Assembly (NCBI GenBank): GCA_947447665.1
Contig: CANFJX010000005.1
Location: 1 to 64,000, forward strand
DNA: 64,000 nt
Source of the DNA: Bacteriovoracaceae bacterium
GTDB taxonomy: Bacteria > Bdellovibrionota > UBA1018
Direction of reading: 5' to 3'
Shown here: piece after piece, positions 19,781-28,702 of the stretch
Numbering within the stretch: position 1 is the stretch's first letter
Layout of the letters: every line of letters begins with the position of its first letter
Translations under genes and position numbers: made by a program
Notes under the pieces: model-generated
Databases searched by the model: none
What the model was told of the DNA's origin: nothing
What the model saw: the letters and a program-made list of their open reading frames with translations, nothing else

Positions 19781-20443
19781 ATGCTCTCTTTTGCCGAACG
19801 CGTACAAAATTTATCAATCCAACTGGTTCCTTTTATTATGGCCGTTGTTTTTCATGAATTCGCCCATGGCTGGGTAGCGAATCGCTGGGGTGACCCGACA
19901 GCGAAACTAAACGGAAGACTCACCCTCAATCCAATTCCCCACATGGATTTGATCGGGACACTCATTTTTCCAATCATTAATATGCTCTCGGGAATGAGTC
20001 TCCTCATTGGTTGGGCCAAGCCAGTACCCATCAATCCAACTCGATTCAAAAAATACAGGGCAGGGCTATTCTGGGTTTCTCTGGCAGGCCCTGGGATGAA
20101 CTTCTCGCTCGCAATCCTTTCGGCCTTTGCTTTTTGCGCCCTCAACGCCTGGGTTCCCCGTGATTTCTATCTCCATGAGCCCCTGATGAATATGGCTTAC
20201 GTTTCAGTGACCTTAAATTATGCCTTGGGGATCTTTAATTTAATCCCACTCCCTCCTCTCGACGGAAGCAAAATCGTCGCAGCTTTCTTACCCTATGAAG
20301 CTGCCAGACAATACGAATCCATTGCTCAGTACAGTTTTTTTATCCTCATGGCTCTCCTCATGAGTGGCGCCTTCTCGATCCTGAGCGTACCCATTCGTCT
20401 CTGCTCCCAAATGACTCTCCAATGGATCAACGTACTCTTTTAA
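19781..20443 (+). CDS. Site-2-protease-like M50 membrane metalloprotease
   Basis: This is a short (220 aa) S2P family member without a PDZ domain. The zinc motif HEFAH lies in the first membrane helix and the second motif NLIPLPPLDGSKI near residue 150. About five hydrophobic segments are visible. Such proteins cut substrates inside the membrane; their targets are mostly unknown. It is followed directly by trpS (stop TAA, then ATG). Confidence 0.88.
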   Translation: MLSFAERVQNLSIQLVPFIMAVVFHEFAHGWVANRWGDPTAKLNGRLTLNPIPHMDLIGTLIFPIINMLSGMSLLIGWAKPVPINPTRFKKYRAGLFWVSLAGPGMNFSLAILSAFAFCALNAWVPRDFYLHEPLMNMAYVSVTLNYALGIFNLIPLPPLDGSKIVAAFLPYEAARQYESIAQYSFFILMALLMSGAFSILSVPIRLCSQMTLQWINVLF

Positions 20444-21460
20444 ATGGATGCCCCCTCTATGACTCCGAAAAAAGTAATGCTCTCTGCAGTTCAACCCTCC
20501 AACCGACTCACGCTAGGGAATTATCTCGGGGCACTGAAAAATTGGGTTCAACTCCAGTCACAGTTTGATTGCCTTTTTTTTGCCGTCGACCTCCATGCAA
20601 TCACCGTGAGACAGGACCCAAAAGAGCTACGTGAGCAAACCTACCGTGCCATTGCCACCTACATCGCCGCCGGGATCGATCCCGATTCCGTCACTCTCTT
20701 TGCACAGTCTCACGTCCCTCAGCATGCTGAACTCGCTTGGGTCCTTAATTGTTTTGTCTATATGGGCGAGTTGAGCCGAATGACGCAGTTTAAAGATAAA
20801 AGTGCGAAGCAAGGCCAAAACATTCCGGTGGGACTGTTTACCTACCCAGCCCTCATGGCAGCAGACATCCTCCTCTACAAGACTCACTTAGTACCGGTGG
20901 GTGAAGACCAGAAGCAACACCTTGAAATCACCCGTGACATCGCGCAGAGAATGAATCAGATTTATGGGAATGATTTATTTACCGTTCCAGAAATCTATCT
21001 CCCTCCCGTGGGTGCGCGAATCATGAGTCTGCAAAATCCGCTCTCCAAGATGTCCAAATCGGATCCAGACCCCCAGAGTGCCGTTTACCTCACGGATACT
21101 GACGACCAGATTCGAAAAAAATTAAAACGAGCCGTCACCGACTCAGGCTCAGAGATCGCTTACACTGCTGAAAAGCCAGGAATTAAAAATCTGATCGATA
21201 TCCAAGCCGCTATCACGGGTCAATCCCCTGAGCAAATCACACAGACCTATGCAGGCAAACAGTATGGTCATCTCAAAGTGGACACTGCAGAACTCGTCGC
21301 TACGGCTGTAGGCCCGATTCGGGACCGCACCGAGCAACTACTCAGGGATAGGAGCTACCTGGATGATTTACTCAAGCAGGGAGCCAAAAAGGCGAGGACC
21401 CGAGCTGAAAAAACTTTGGGCGATGTTTTTGACCGACTAGGATTGATTCGAAGGGGGTAG
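20444..21460 (+). CDS. trpS: Tryptophanyl-tRNA synthetase
   Basis: A class I synthetase charging tRNA-Trp. The HIGH-like motif is in PSNRLTLGNYLGAL and the KMSKS motif is exact in LSKMSKSDPDPQ. Other TrpRS segments are FFAVDLHAIT, PVGEDQKQHLE and the C-terminal helix. The length of 338 aa is typical. The start is ATG 20444, or ATG 20459 (MTPKKVML), which fits other TrpRS N-termini better. It abuts the protease gene and scpA, so this is a tight operon. Confidence 0.95.
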   Translation: MDAPSMTPKKVMLSAVQPSNRLTLGNYLGALKNWVQLQSQFDCLFFAVDLHAITVRQDPKELREQTYRAIATYIAAGIDPDSVTLFAQSHVPQHAELAWVLNCFVYMGELSRMTQFKDKSAKQGQNIPVGLFTYPALMAADILLYKTHLVPVGEDQKQHLEITRDIAQRMNQIYGNDLFTVPEIYLPPVGARIMSLQNPLSKMSKSDPDPQSAVYLTDTDDQIRKKLKRAVTDSGSEIAYTAEKPGIKNLIDIQAAITGQSPEQITQTYAGKQYGHLKVDTAELVATAVGPIRDRTEQLLRDRSYLDDLLKQGAKKARTRAEKTLGDVFDRLGLIRRG

Positions 21461-21463
21461 ACC

Positions 21464-22267
21464 GTGGCCAATCGTATTCCGATTACCGTTCGACTGAATA
21501 GTTTTGAGGGTCCGCTGGATCTGTTACTCTACTTAATCCAGACTCACGAGTTGGATATTTCTAGAGTATCCATTAGCAAAATCACTGATCAGTACCTAGC
21601 CTATGTGCGACTCATGCAAGAACTCAACTTCGATACTGCAAGTGAGTTTCTGGTCATGGCCGCAACGCTGGTTCACTGGAAAAGTCGAGCCTTACTCCCA
21701 CAAGAAAATGTACCTGGCCAGACCGGCGCCGCAACCGACGGCATCCCGCTCACCCAGGAGGAACTCATCCAACAGCTCCTTCAGCATCAGCGCTTTCTCG
21801 ATGCAGGGGAGGATCTAGCTCAGCTTCCCCATCTTGGGGCCGATGTGTTTACCAGAGCCAATAGCAAGCCCCCGATCGAAAGAGTTTGGCGTGAGATGAA
21901 TCTCAGCGATTTAGCGCTTGCCTATCAAGAAACCCTCGTTCGCGCTCGGAAGCGTACCCAGGTCCTAAAAAAAGAGACCGTCTCGATCACGGATAAAATC
22001 ATGGAATTTGCTGAAAAACTGCCACTCCATGAACTGACCGAACTTCGAAGCCTCCTTGACGCCCATGGTCCTAGGGGCGAAATCGTTGCGACTTTTTTGG
22101 CCGCTCTCGAGCTCGGCCGCCTCAAAAAGATGCGTCTCTATCAGGAGGGAGCCTACACTGAGATTTTTTTAGAACTTTTAGAGTCTCTGAAAAATTTTGA
22201 TGTTAAATTAGCTCAAAGTTTTGAAAACGTTGCACTAGCGATTGCTGCCGAAGGAAATCTATCATGA
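21464..22267 (+). CDS. scpA: Segregation and condensation protein A
   Basis: ScpA is the kleisin of the bacterial SMC condensin. The N-terminal SMC-head-binding motif is seen: FEGPLDLLLYLIQ, then ELDISRVSISKITDQYL and ASEFLVMAATLVHWKSRALLP. The C-terminal winged helix follows (FLAALELGRLKKMRLYQ). It starts with GTG 4 bp after trpS and overlaps scpB by 4 bp (ATGA). The length of 267 aa is usual. Confidence 0.95.
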   Translation: MANRIPITVRLNSFEGPLDLLLYLIQTHELDISRVSISKITDQYLAYVRLMQELNFDTASEFLVMAATLVHWKSRALLPQENVPGQTGAATDGIPLTQEELIQQLLQHQRFLDAGEDLAQLPHLGADVFTRANSKPPIERVWREMNLSDLALAYQETLVRARKRTQVLKKETVSITDKIMEFAEKLPLHELTELRSLLDAHGPRGEIVATFLAALELGRLKKMRLYQEGAYTEIFLELLESLKNFDVKLAQSFENVALAIAAEGNLS

Positions 22268-23394
22268 GCGAAAACCGCGAAATACCCAGCTTTGAAGAAC
22301 TCGCCAAACAGTGGGCTGAAAATCCCGAAACCGCCGACCAGATGATTGATGAACCACTGGACGAATTACTCGACGCGACTCTCGACGCATCCTCGGAGAA
22401 AGATCTCCAGAGACTGGCCGAAGCCATTGCAAACCAAGATCAAATCATGCTGACTGAGCTAACTTCAGAACTCCCACCAGCCGTGGATCTCGAAGCTCAA
22501 ATCCAAGAGGATCTACTCCTCCAAAAAGAGGCAGCCGCAGAGAGCGAGGCAGCGAGTGCTCTCGAGGCCGAAAGCGCCAGAACTGAAATTCAACTCGACC
22601 AGGACGAGATTCAATCCTGCATCGAGGCGCTCCTCTTTATTTCTGACAAGCCACTTTCGCAAGAGCGCCTGAGAACTCTCTTAGGTCCAGCGTTTCAGCC
22701 CCAGATTTTTCAAGCCGCCCTGGATGCCCTAAAGACTCGTTACTCAGCGGTGCATCATGGCATTGAACTCATCGAGGTGGCCGGAGGTTATCAACTCAGA
22801 ACCAAACCCGGTCGTGCCGATTTAGCGAAAAAACTGGTCAGAGTCCAAACTCAGAGACTCTCCAGTGGCTCCATGGAAACCCTAGCGATCATTGCGTATC
22901 AACAACCAACGATGAAGGAAGAGATTGATAAAATCCGAGGCGTGGACTCCTCTTATTTCGTTCGAGGACTTCTCGACCGAAAACTTATCAAGATCTCAGG
23001 ACGCTCCGAGCTCCCGGGACGCCCCATGCTCTACGGCACCACCCCTGAGTTTTTAGAAATTTTTGGCCTCAAAGATCTTACCTCGCTACCCTCACTCCGT
23101 GAGCTCGAACAGATGATTCCCGCGAGCCAATCTGCAAACCCCGAAGACGACGACCCAAAAACCCGAGAAATGCGACGGCTCGTGAGCGAAATGAAGTCGG
23201 ATCACTCCTCGGCCCTCCATTACAACCCCAAGGAAGATGATAAAATCCTTAAAGAAATCAGGGATCAAGTCAATCTCATCCCGACATCCACCCCCTACCT
23301 CGATGAACTCAAAGCAGCCGAAGCACTCGCTCTAGTGGAGCAAAACAAAGAAGTCAACGAGGGTCCTAATACGACATCCATCAGTCCAGACTGA
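22264..23394 (+). CDS. scpB: Segregation and condensation protein B
   Basis: ScpB dimers bind the ScpA linker in condensin. The winged-helix core runs from about residue 115 (IEALLFISDKPLS) through SGSMETLAIIAYQQPTMKEE to LPGRPMLYGTTPEFLEIFGL. It has an extra acidic N-terminal region of about 110 residues and a C-terminal tail of about 80 residues, making 376 aa against about 200 for typical ScpB. The extensions are low-complexity and probably flexible. Confidence 0.93.
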   Translation: MSENREIPSFEELAKQWAENPETADQMIDEPLDELLDATLDASSEKDLQRLAEAIANQDQIMLTELTSELPPAVDLEAQIQEDLLLQKEAAAESEAASALEAESARTEIQLDQDEIQSCIEALLFISDKPLSQERLRTLLGPAFQPQIFQAALDALKTRYSAVHHGIELIEVAGGYQLRTKPGRADLAKKLVRVQTQRLSSGSMETLAIIAYQQPTMKEEIDKIRGVDSSYFVRGLLDRKLIKISGRSELPGRPMLYGTTPEFLEIFGLKDLTSLPSLRELEQMIPASQSANPEDDDPKTREMRRLVSEMKSDHSSALHYNPKEDDKILKEIRDQVNLIPTSTPYLDELKAAEALALVEQNKEVNEGPNTTSISPD

Positions 23395-23445
23395 AAGCTG
23401 CAAAAGTGGCCAGAGCAGTCCACTTGTGTTATATAGTAAAGACTT

Positions 23446-24387
23446 ATGTCAAAAGAACGGGTTCAGAAAATTTTAGCAAAGGCTGGCATCTGCTCTCGGC
23501 GCAAAGCTGAAGAGATGATTGTGGAAGGCCTCGTAACCATCAACGGAAAAGTAGCCAAGCTCGGTGATCAAGCCGAGTGGGGTGAAGATGCAATCAAAGT
23601 CAGCGGCAAGCTCCTCCTCCAGAAGGAAACCCCCACTTATCTCGCGTTCTTCAAGCCCAAGGGCGTCATCTGCGCACTCGCAGATCCTCAGGGCAGGCCA
23701 ACTTTGGCTGACTACATCAAGAAGGTCACCCATCGGGTCTATCCTATCGGACGACTGGATTTTAACAGTGAGGGCATCGTTCTCTTGACCAACGATGGAG
23801 ATTTCGCTGAAAAAATTCAGCGAAAGGATGATATTCCAAGAGTCTACGCGGTGAAGGTCAAGGGTCATCCCACGGAAGAAATGATCTCTCGCCTCAAGAG
23901 AGGTGCCCGAGTTGGAAACGAGATCAAGCGGCTATTTAAGCCCCATGAAGTCTGGGTCAAGCAAGAGCTTGCCAACAAAGCCCTTGTTCAAACTGTTGTA
24001 ATGGGCTCTGGAGCTTTCGACATCAAGTCACTTTTTGAAATCAAGGGATTCTTGGTAGAGAAGATCACCCGAACTTCCTTCGGCCACCTCACCCTTCGTG
24101 GGCTGGAGCCAGGCCACTACCGACTTCTCAAGCAAAGCCAAGCCTTCGCTCTCCTCGAGCAGCCTGAACTCGGCGTCAAGGTCGCAGAGGAACGGCCCAA
24201 ACTCCGATCCAAACCCGTTCGGACCGCTCCGATCCCTCGGCCACTCTCTAAGACTTTAATTCGACCGCTGGCCAAGCCGATCACTCCCCGAGCCGGATCC
24301 AGTGAGCGAAAAACGCCCCGAACCTATGGGGCCCTCGGCGCGCGTCCTCAAAGTAAATCTCCGAAAAAACGCATTAAACCGCTTTAA
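23446..24387 (+). CDS. rluB: 23S/16S rRNA pseudouridine synthase (RsuA/RluB family)
   Basis: An N-terminal S4 RNA-binding domain (residues about 2-60, RVQKILAKAGICSRRKAEEM) precedes the catalytic domain with the Asp-bearing motif GRLDFNSEGIVLLTNDGDF. The family makes pseudouridine in rRNA; RluB at 23S position 2605 is the likeliest match, with RsuA and RluE as alternatives. The last 70 residues are basic and Pro-rich, a common tail in RluB. It follows scpB by 51 bp, a common scpA-scpB-rluB order. Confidence 0.9.
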   Translation: MSKERVQKILAKAGICSRRKAEEMIVEGLVTINGKVAKLGDQAEWGEDAIKVSGKLLLQKETPTYLAFFKPKGVICALADPQGRPTLADYIKKVTHRVYPIGRLDFNSEGIVLLTNDGDFAEKIQRKDDIPRVYAVKVKGHPTEEMISRLKRGARVGNEIKRLFKPHEVWVKQELANKALVQTVVMGSGAFDIKSLFEIKGFLVEKITRTSFGHLTLRGLEPGHYRLLKQSQAFALLEQPELGVKVAEERPKLRSKPVRTAPIPRPLSKTLIRPLAKPITPRAGSSERKTPRTYGALGARPQSKSPKKRIKPL

Positions 24388-24400
24388 GTCGCTTTTCCCA

Positions 24401-24428
24401 TTGACTTCAACATGGCTCAGCGCATAAG
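24401..24428 (+). promoter_or_regulatory. Possible sigma-70 promoter for tRNA-fMet
   Basis: TTGACT (24401-24406) and CATAAG (24423-24428) are separated by 16 bp, about 65 bp before the tRNA. This is a pattern match only. Confidence 0.35.
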
Positions 24429-24493
24429 GTGTCTAAGCTTTCAACGACAAGACTTTCAAAGCTGAAAAATCGAAGTTGTAGGCAAAATAATGA

Positions 24494-24570
<77 letters not shown>

Positions 24571-24587
24571 ATTGATAGTTAACAAAG

Positions 24588-24629
24588 TCGCTGACTTAGA
24601 AGAAATTCTGGGTCGGCGATTTTGCTTTT
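24588..24629 (+). terminator. Terminator after tRNA-fMet
   Basis: An 8-bp stem with one G-T pair (24588-24595 with 24612-24619) is followed by ttttgctttt, 18 bp past the CCA end. The rest of the gap up to 24752 shows AT-rich sequence and no gene. Confidence 0.6.
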
Positions 24630-24752
24630 GGGGGAGTGCCTCTGAATCAATAGATGAGCCACCCCCTAAAGCATCGAGACTTCAGCCCTCCGACGCCGTA
24701 ATTATAATTTAGTCATTCCAATATTAATTTAAAATCTCATATAATCATTAAT

Positions 24753-25157
24753 ATGAAACTAGCCCGCCTCATTTATTCGAGCTCACTGAAACCTCATGTG
24801 GACCATACTGAAATAAAAAAAATTCACGAGGTCGCTGAAGAACAAAATAGAAAGCTCCGCGTTACGGGAATGTTAATTTTTGGAAACGAAAATTTTTTGC
24901 AAGCTATCGAGGGGGACCGAGACGTTATTAACTCACTGTATGATAAAATTTTTCACGATCCTCGGCACCATCAACTGATCATCCGGAGCTACCAAGAAAT
25001 TAACGACCGCAAATTTAATCGTTTCGCAATGAAGCTGATCCTTCTCACCCAAGCGAACGCCCAGTTTGTATTGCAATTCTCCACCAGTGAGCTATTCAAC
25101 CCTTCAGAAATGACCAGCGAAAGTGCACTGAAAATGATGCTTGCACTGCGCGATTAG
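24753..25157 (+). CDS. Single-domain BLUF blue-light sensor
   Basis: At 134 aa this is a bare BLUF domain that binds FAD and senses blue light. The flavin-site residues are seen: Tyr in RLIYSS (Tyr 8), Asn in EEQNRKLRVTG and Gln in NFLQAIEG. The IFHDPRHH strand region and C-terminal helices follow. No output domain is attached, so it must act by contacting a partner, as PixD or BlsA do. A perfect TATAAT lies at 24740-24745 but too close to the ATG for a normal leader. It is followed by an aldo/keto reductase gene. Confidence 0.88.
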   Translation: MKLARLIYSSSLKPHVDHTEIKKIHEVAEEQNRKLRVTGMLIFGNENFLQAIEGDRDVINSLYDKIFHDPRHHQLIIRSYQEINDRKFNRFAMKLILLTQANAQFVLQFSTSELFNPSEMTSESALKMMLALRD

Positions 25158-25278
25158 GTTCATCGGATAGATCTCCAATAAAGGAAAATCCCTGGGCTGA
25201 TTCTTGATTTTTTTTCTTAAAATCACACCCAATCATGCTAGATCAATCAACCACAACGTATTCCTTGGAGGATACCCC

Positions 25279-26292
25279 ATGAACTCAACCTTGACCCGCC
25301 AACGCAAAAAGCTCGGACTCAATGGACCCGAAACCTTTCCGATCGGTCTCGGATGCATGGGGATGTCAGGGATGTATGGACCATCCAATGAAAAGGAAGG
25401 GATTGCCACGATTCATGAGGCCATGGAACGCGGAATGAATCTCTTAGACACCGGTGATTTTTACGGAAGCGGCCACAATGAGATGCTGATCGGTCGAGCG
25501 ATTCAAGGCCGACGAGACCAAGTTTTACTCTCGGTAAAATTCGGAGCCCTCCGAGCGCCAGGGGGAGGCTGGACTGGATTTGATAGCCGCCCTCATGCAG
25601 TCAAAAACTTTCTCGCCTACTCCCTCACCCGCCTTGGCGTGGATTACATCGATATCTATCGACCCTCACGCCTGGACCCCCAAGTCCCGATTGAGGAAAC
25701 CATAGGTGTCCTCAGTCAAATGGTTAAAGCTGGCTACATCCGCCACATTGGCCTCTCGGAGGTCGGCCCTCAAACCATCCGCCGAGCCCACGCCGTCCAT
25801 CCGATCGTCGACTTACAAATAGAATACTCAGTCATCACCCGCGGGCCTGAGGCGGAAATTTTTCCAACCCTCCAGGAACTCGGAATCGGGACAACTGCTT
25901 ATGGCCTACTCTCCCGCGGCCTACTCAGCAGATCTGCACCCAGCGCAGCAGGAGACTTCCGCTCCTATTTGCCCCGATTTAAAGCCGAAAACTGGACCCA
26001 GAATCAAAAGCTCATTGATCGCCTCAATGAAATCGCAAATGAAAAAGGCGCAACCGTCACTCAACTCGCCATCGCTTGGGCGATTCACAAAACCCCATTC
26101 ATAACGCCCGTACTCGGGGCTCGAACTCGAACCCAACTCCAAGAGACTTTAGGAGCGTTAGATATCCAGCTCTCGCCCGAGGACCTCAAAAGGGTCGAGG
26201 CAGCAGTCCCCCAATCAGAGGTCGCCGGCACCCGGTACGACGCCCACCAGATGAGAACCCTCGACAGCGAAAAATCCCCTCAAAACTCTTAA
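25279..26292 (+). CDS. Aldo/keto reductase, catalytic His replaced
   Basis: ATG 25279 is chosen for the strong GGAGG 7 nt upstream (337 aa). It is a TIM-barrel NADPH-dependent oxidoreductase of the AKR13/YajO-like group. The tetrad shows Asp 57 (LLDTGDFYG), Tyr 62 and Lys 87 (LLSVKFG). The usual His in the phrase YxxHRxDP is Ser 130 (IYRPSRLDP). Related proteins with Ala at this site exist, so it may mark a subfamily with changed substrate use. It lies 3 bp before the Met-rich outer-membrane gene, probably in one operon. Confidence 0.88.
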   Translation: MNSTLTRQRKKLGLNGPETFPIGLGCMGMSGMYGPSNEKEGIATIHEAMERGMNLLDTGDFYGSGHNEMLIGRAIQGRRDQVLLSVKFGALRAPGGGWTGFDSRPHAVKNFLAYSLTRLGVDYIDIYRPSRLDPQVPIEETIGVLSQMVKAGYIRHIGLSEVGPQTIRRAHAVHPIVDLQIEYSVITRGPEAEIFPTLQELGIGTTAYGLLSRGLLSRSAPSAAGDFRSYLPRFKAENWTQNQKLIDRLNEIANEKGATVTQLAIAWAIHKTPFITPVLGARTRTQLQETLGALDIQLSPEDLKRVEAAVPQSEVAGTRYDAHQMRTLDSEKSPQNS

Positions 26293-26295
26293 TCA

Positions 26296-27531
26296 ATGAT
26301 GTGGCTCTTTCTCGTTTTCCTCACCCTAGAAGTTGAGAGCCGAGCAGGCATGGAAATGGGCCCTCAGAGTCTATGGCAAATCCCTTCAGACTGTGGGGCA
26401 ATGAGTGTCTGGGATACCAGCATGGGCATGTGCATGCCGCTCCCCATGCCAGGGATGCCTATGAAAATGCTCATGACCCACGGCAACCTATTCGGCACTC
26501 AGACCTGGCAGGGCGGTTCCCGCGGAACACAGGCCATTTCATCGACCCAGATGATCATGATTGACTCCGGAAGTTCGCTAGGAGACTTTCACTACCTCAA
26601 TGTCGACCTGATGATCACTGCAGAAAAGTGGACGGTTCCCGCTCGAGGCTACCCGCTGCTACTGCAAATTGGGGACAGGAATCAGTATGGGGCCCCTTAT
26701 CTCGACGCTCAACACCCACACAGCTCGCCCATCATGGGGATCACACTATCAGATACCATCTGGCTAGGCGGCGCCAAAGACCACATCAAGGTGTTTTTTG
26801 CTCCCCGCGGTGAGGCCACGGACGGACCGATTGCTTTTCTTCACCGAGCAACCGGGATCATCAACCCCGACGCACCTCTAGGCCATCACATTGGACAAGA
26901 CGTAAGTCACGTTTCAAGTACGGTCCTCGGCTTCTCTTTAAAACTAAGTAAAATCCGATTTGAACTTTCCGCTCACCATGAATCAGAAGCCCCTCCAGAC
27001 CAAGTCAATCTCCCCATAGGGGTCCCGGACTCCTTTTCGTCTCGATTCATCTATGAGGGATCCAACGAGTGGGCAACCTACCTCTCCTTCGGTCACCTCG
27101 CCTCAGGCGAAAAGCGCTACTCGGCTTCAACCTACACGTACCTCCCGCTGACGAGTGCTTGGACCTTTCACAACTCCCTCATTTGGGGTTTAGTAACACC
27201 TTACGACAGTGCTCCCTCTCTTCATTCCTTCAGCGAAGAATTTCTCCTCCGAGGTGATCGCCCACGAATTTGGTGTAGGCTCGAAGTCCTTCAGCGTACG
27301 GGAGGAGAACTCGAAATTCCCGCCCTGATCCACCCAAATGGCCAGTGGTTAACCGCCCTCACCCTAGGCTACACGCATAATCTCAGCCGCTGGAGAGAGC
27401 TTGATTTAGGATTAGGATTCTCCATCACCAAAAACTGGCTCCCCGAAGAGTTCAGATCTACCTACGGGGGCAATCCTTGGAGTGGAAAGATCTTTCTCCA
27501 ATTGGGCGGAATGGGCATGTGGGGCTTTTGA
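26296..27531 (+). CDS. Met-rich predicted outer-membrane beta-barrel protein
   Basis: A short signal peptide (MWLFLVFLTLEVESRAG) precedes a very Met-rich segment (residues about 18-60, CMPLPMPGMPMKMLMTHG). The rest is alternating amphipathic strands ending in an aromatic residue, as in outer-membrane barrels. Motifs YLDAQHPHSSP and FLHRATGIINPDAPLGHH match a family of uncharacterised proteins that I associate with copper- and metal-tolerance clusters. Met and His clusters fit Cu(I) binding. No copper ATPase or oxidase gene is present here, so the metal role is inference. Confidence 0.65.
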   Translation: MMWLFLVFLTLEVESRAGMEMGPQSLWQIPSDCGAMSVWDTSMGMCMPLPMPGMPMKMLMTHGNLFGTQTWQGGSRGTQAISSTQMIMIDSGSSLGDFHYLNVDLMITAEKWTVPARGYPLLLQIGDRNQYGAPYLDAQHPHSSPIMGITLSDTIWLGGAKDHIKVFFAPRGEATDGPIAFLHRATGIINPDAPLGHHIGQDVSHVSSTVLGFSLKLSKIRFELSAHHESEAPPDQVNLPIGVPDSFSSRFIYEGSNEWATYLSFGHLASGEKRYSASTYTYLPLTSAWTFHNSLIWGLVTPYDSAPSLHSFSEEFLLRGDRPRIWCRLEVLQRTGGELEIPALIHPNGQWLTALTLGYTHNLSRWRELDLGLGFSITKNWLPEEFRSTYGGNPWSGKIFLQLGGMGMWGF

Positions 27532-27635
27532 TTTTAGCAATTGATATTTCGACTCTAGGGTAGTACCCATCTCAACTAAATTTTATCAACCCACAATCAC
27601 ACACCCCAGCAGATGTGCAATCAGGAGACCGAGCA

Positions 27636-28694
27636 GTGACGCATACTTTTAAAGTGGGACTGATTTCTATTTTTTTCCTTCTATCTCCGAGCTCAGCCCG
27701 GAGCATGGAGGATCTGAGCAGCCCCGGCGATGCGAACTTTTCTGAACCTCTGGGTGATAACGATCCTGACCCATCCCTACAATATCCTGGCGACGCCGAT
27801 TCGGATTCAACTTCCACCTCGCGTGCGGCTTCCGGATGGCTTGCTGTCTGCGGTTTTAGCTTATCTAAATCAGCTCTCACCACCCTCCTCGAGTTCCCTG
27901 CAGAAAATTTAAGCGTCCGAATGCAGGGCAGGAATCAGACTGACTTTTTCAAAACCTGCAAAGCAGTATGGAAGCAAGAAGGTGTTTCGGGCTTTTATCG
28001 CGGATGGCTCCCTGGGTATCTGAGGACTCTGGCGAAGGCGGGATACCAATGGTCCTGGATCAGCACTTTACAAAACTCCTTAGTCGCTCACTCCCTCGAC
28101 GAGATCGACCCACGGAAGAACTTGAAAAATGGTGTAATTGGCCTTGCAGTGGCCTGCATGGATACCGCGCTATTAACTCCCTTGGAAAAAGCAAAAATCG
28201 AAACCATCCTAGATTCACGAATTCCGCCTGAACGCCCGCGTCTGCCAGATCTGATCGAAGGGGAAACACCCCAAAAACTGGTGAAAAAATGGCTTCAAAG
28301 AATCCAACCTTATCGAGGAGCAACACCATTTTTTATGGAGCAATGGCTGGGTTGGACGCTTTTTTTAGTCGGTCAAAATGAAGGACAGTCTCAGGCCAAG
28401 GAAACTTTCGGAGAAGAAAATGCCGCCTTCTACAAACCCGCCCTAGGCGTCATCCTCGGGGGCTTGGACACTGCGTTTTCCCTACCCTTTGCTAATATCC
28501 GCACGAGGATGATTATGAATCATACTTCCTGGACAGCTCGACAAATTTTAGGCTCAGTCCAGGAAATGGGCACCCCAGGACTGTACTACGGCTGGAAACC
28601 GGCTCTATTAAAGGCCACCATTGCGGGAGTTTGCGACATCTATTTTATTTCCTACCTGGAGGCTAAGTCGAAAGAGTCAAAAGAGTTACAGTGA
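27636..28694 (+). CDS. Mitochondrial carrier (SLC25)-like membrane protein
   Basis: GTG 27636 is chosen because AGGAG lies 8 nt upstream (352 aa). Residues 1-22 form a bacterial signal peptide and 23-65 an acidic Pro/Ser/Asp linker. Three carrier repeats of about 90-100 residues follow. Repeat 1 has PAENLSVRMQ (88-97) and EGVSGFYRG (115-123), an exact fit to the [DE]Gx4[YWF][KR]G half of the family signature. Repeat 2 has TPLEKAKIE (from 181). Repeat 3 has PFANIRTRM (284-292) and GTPGLYYGW (312-320). SLC25 carriers exchange metabolites across the inner mitochondrial membrane; bacterial examples are very rare (Legionella LncP). The salt-bridge residues are only partly kept. The substrate is unknown. 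Confidence 0.75.
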   Translation: MTHTFKVGLISIFFLLSPSSARSMEDLSSPGDANFSEPLGDNDPDPSLQYPGDADSDSTSTSRAASGWLAVCGFSLSKSALTTLLEFPAENLSVRMQGRNQTDFFKTCKAVWKQEGVSGFYRGWLPGYLRTLAKAGYQWSWISTLQNSLVAHSLDEIDPRKNLKNGVIGLAVACMDTALLTPLEKAKIETILDSRIPPERPRLPDLIEGETPQKLVKKWLQRIQPYRGATPFFMEQWLGWTLFLVGQNEGQSQAKETFGEENAAFYKPALGVILGGLDTAFSLPFANIRTRMIMNHTSWTARQILGSVQEMGTPGLYYGWKPALLKATIAGVCDIYFISYLEAKSKESKELQ

Positions 28695-28702
28695 GCCCGG
28701 GG

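Noticed and set aside
19627..19857. 76-codon plus-strand frame before the M50 protease
   Set aside because: No ribosome site or domain, and it overlaps the protease start in another frame.
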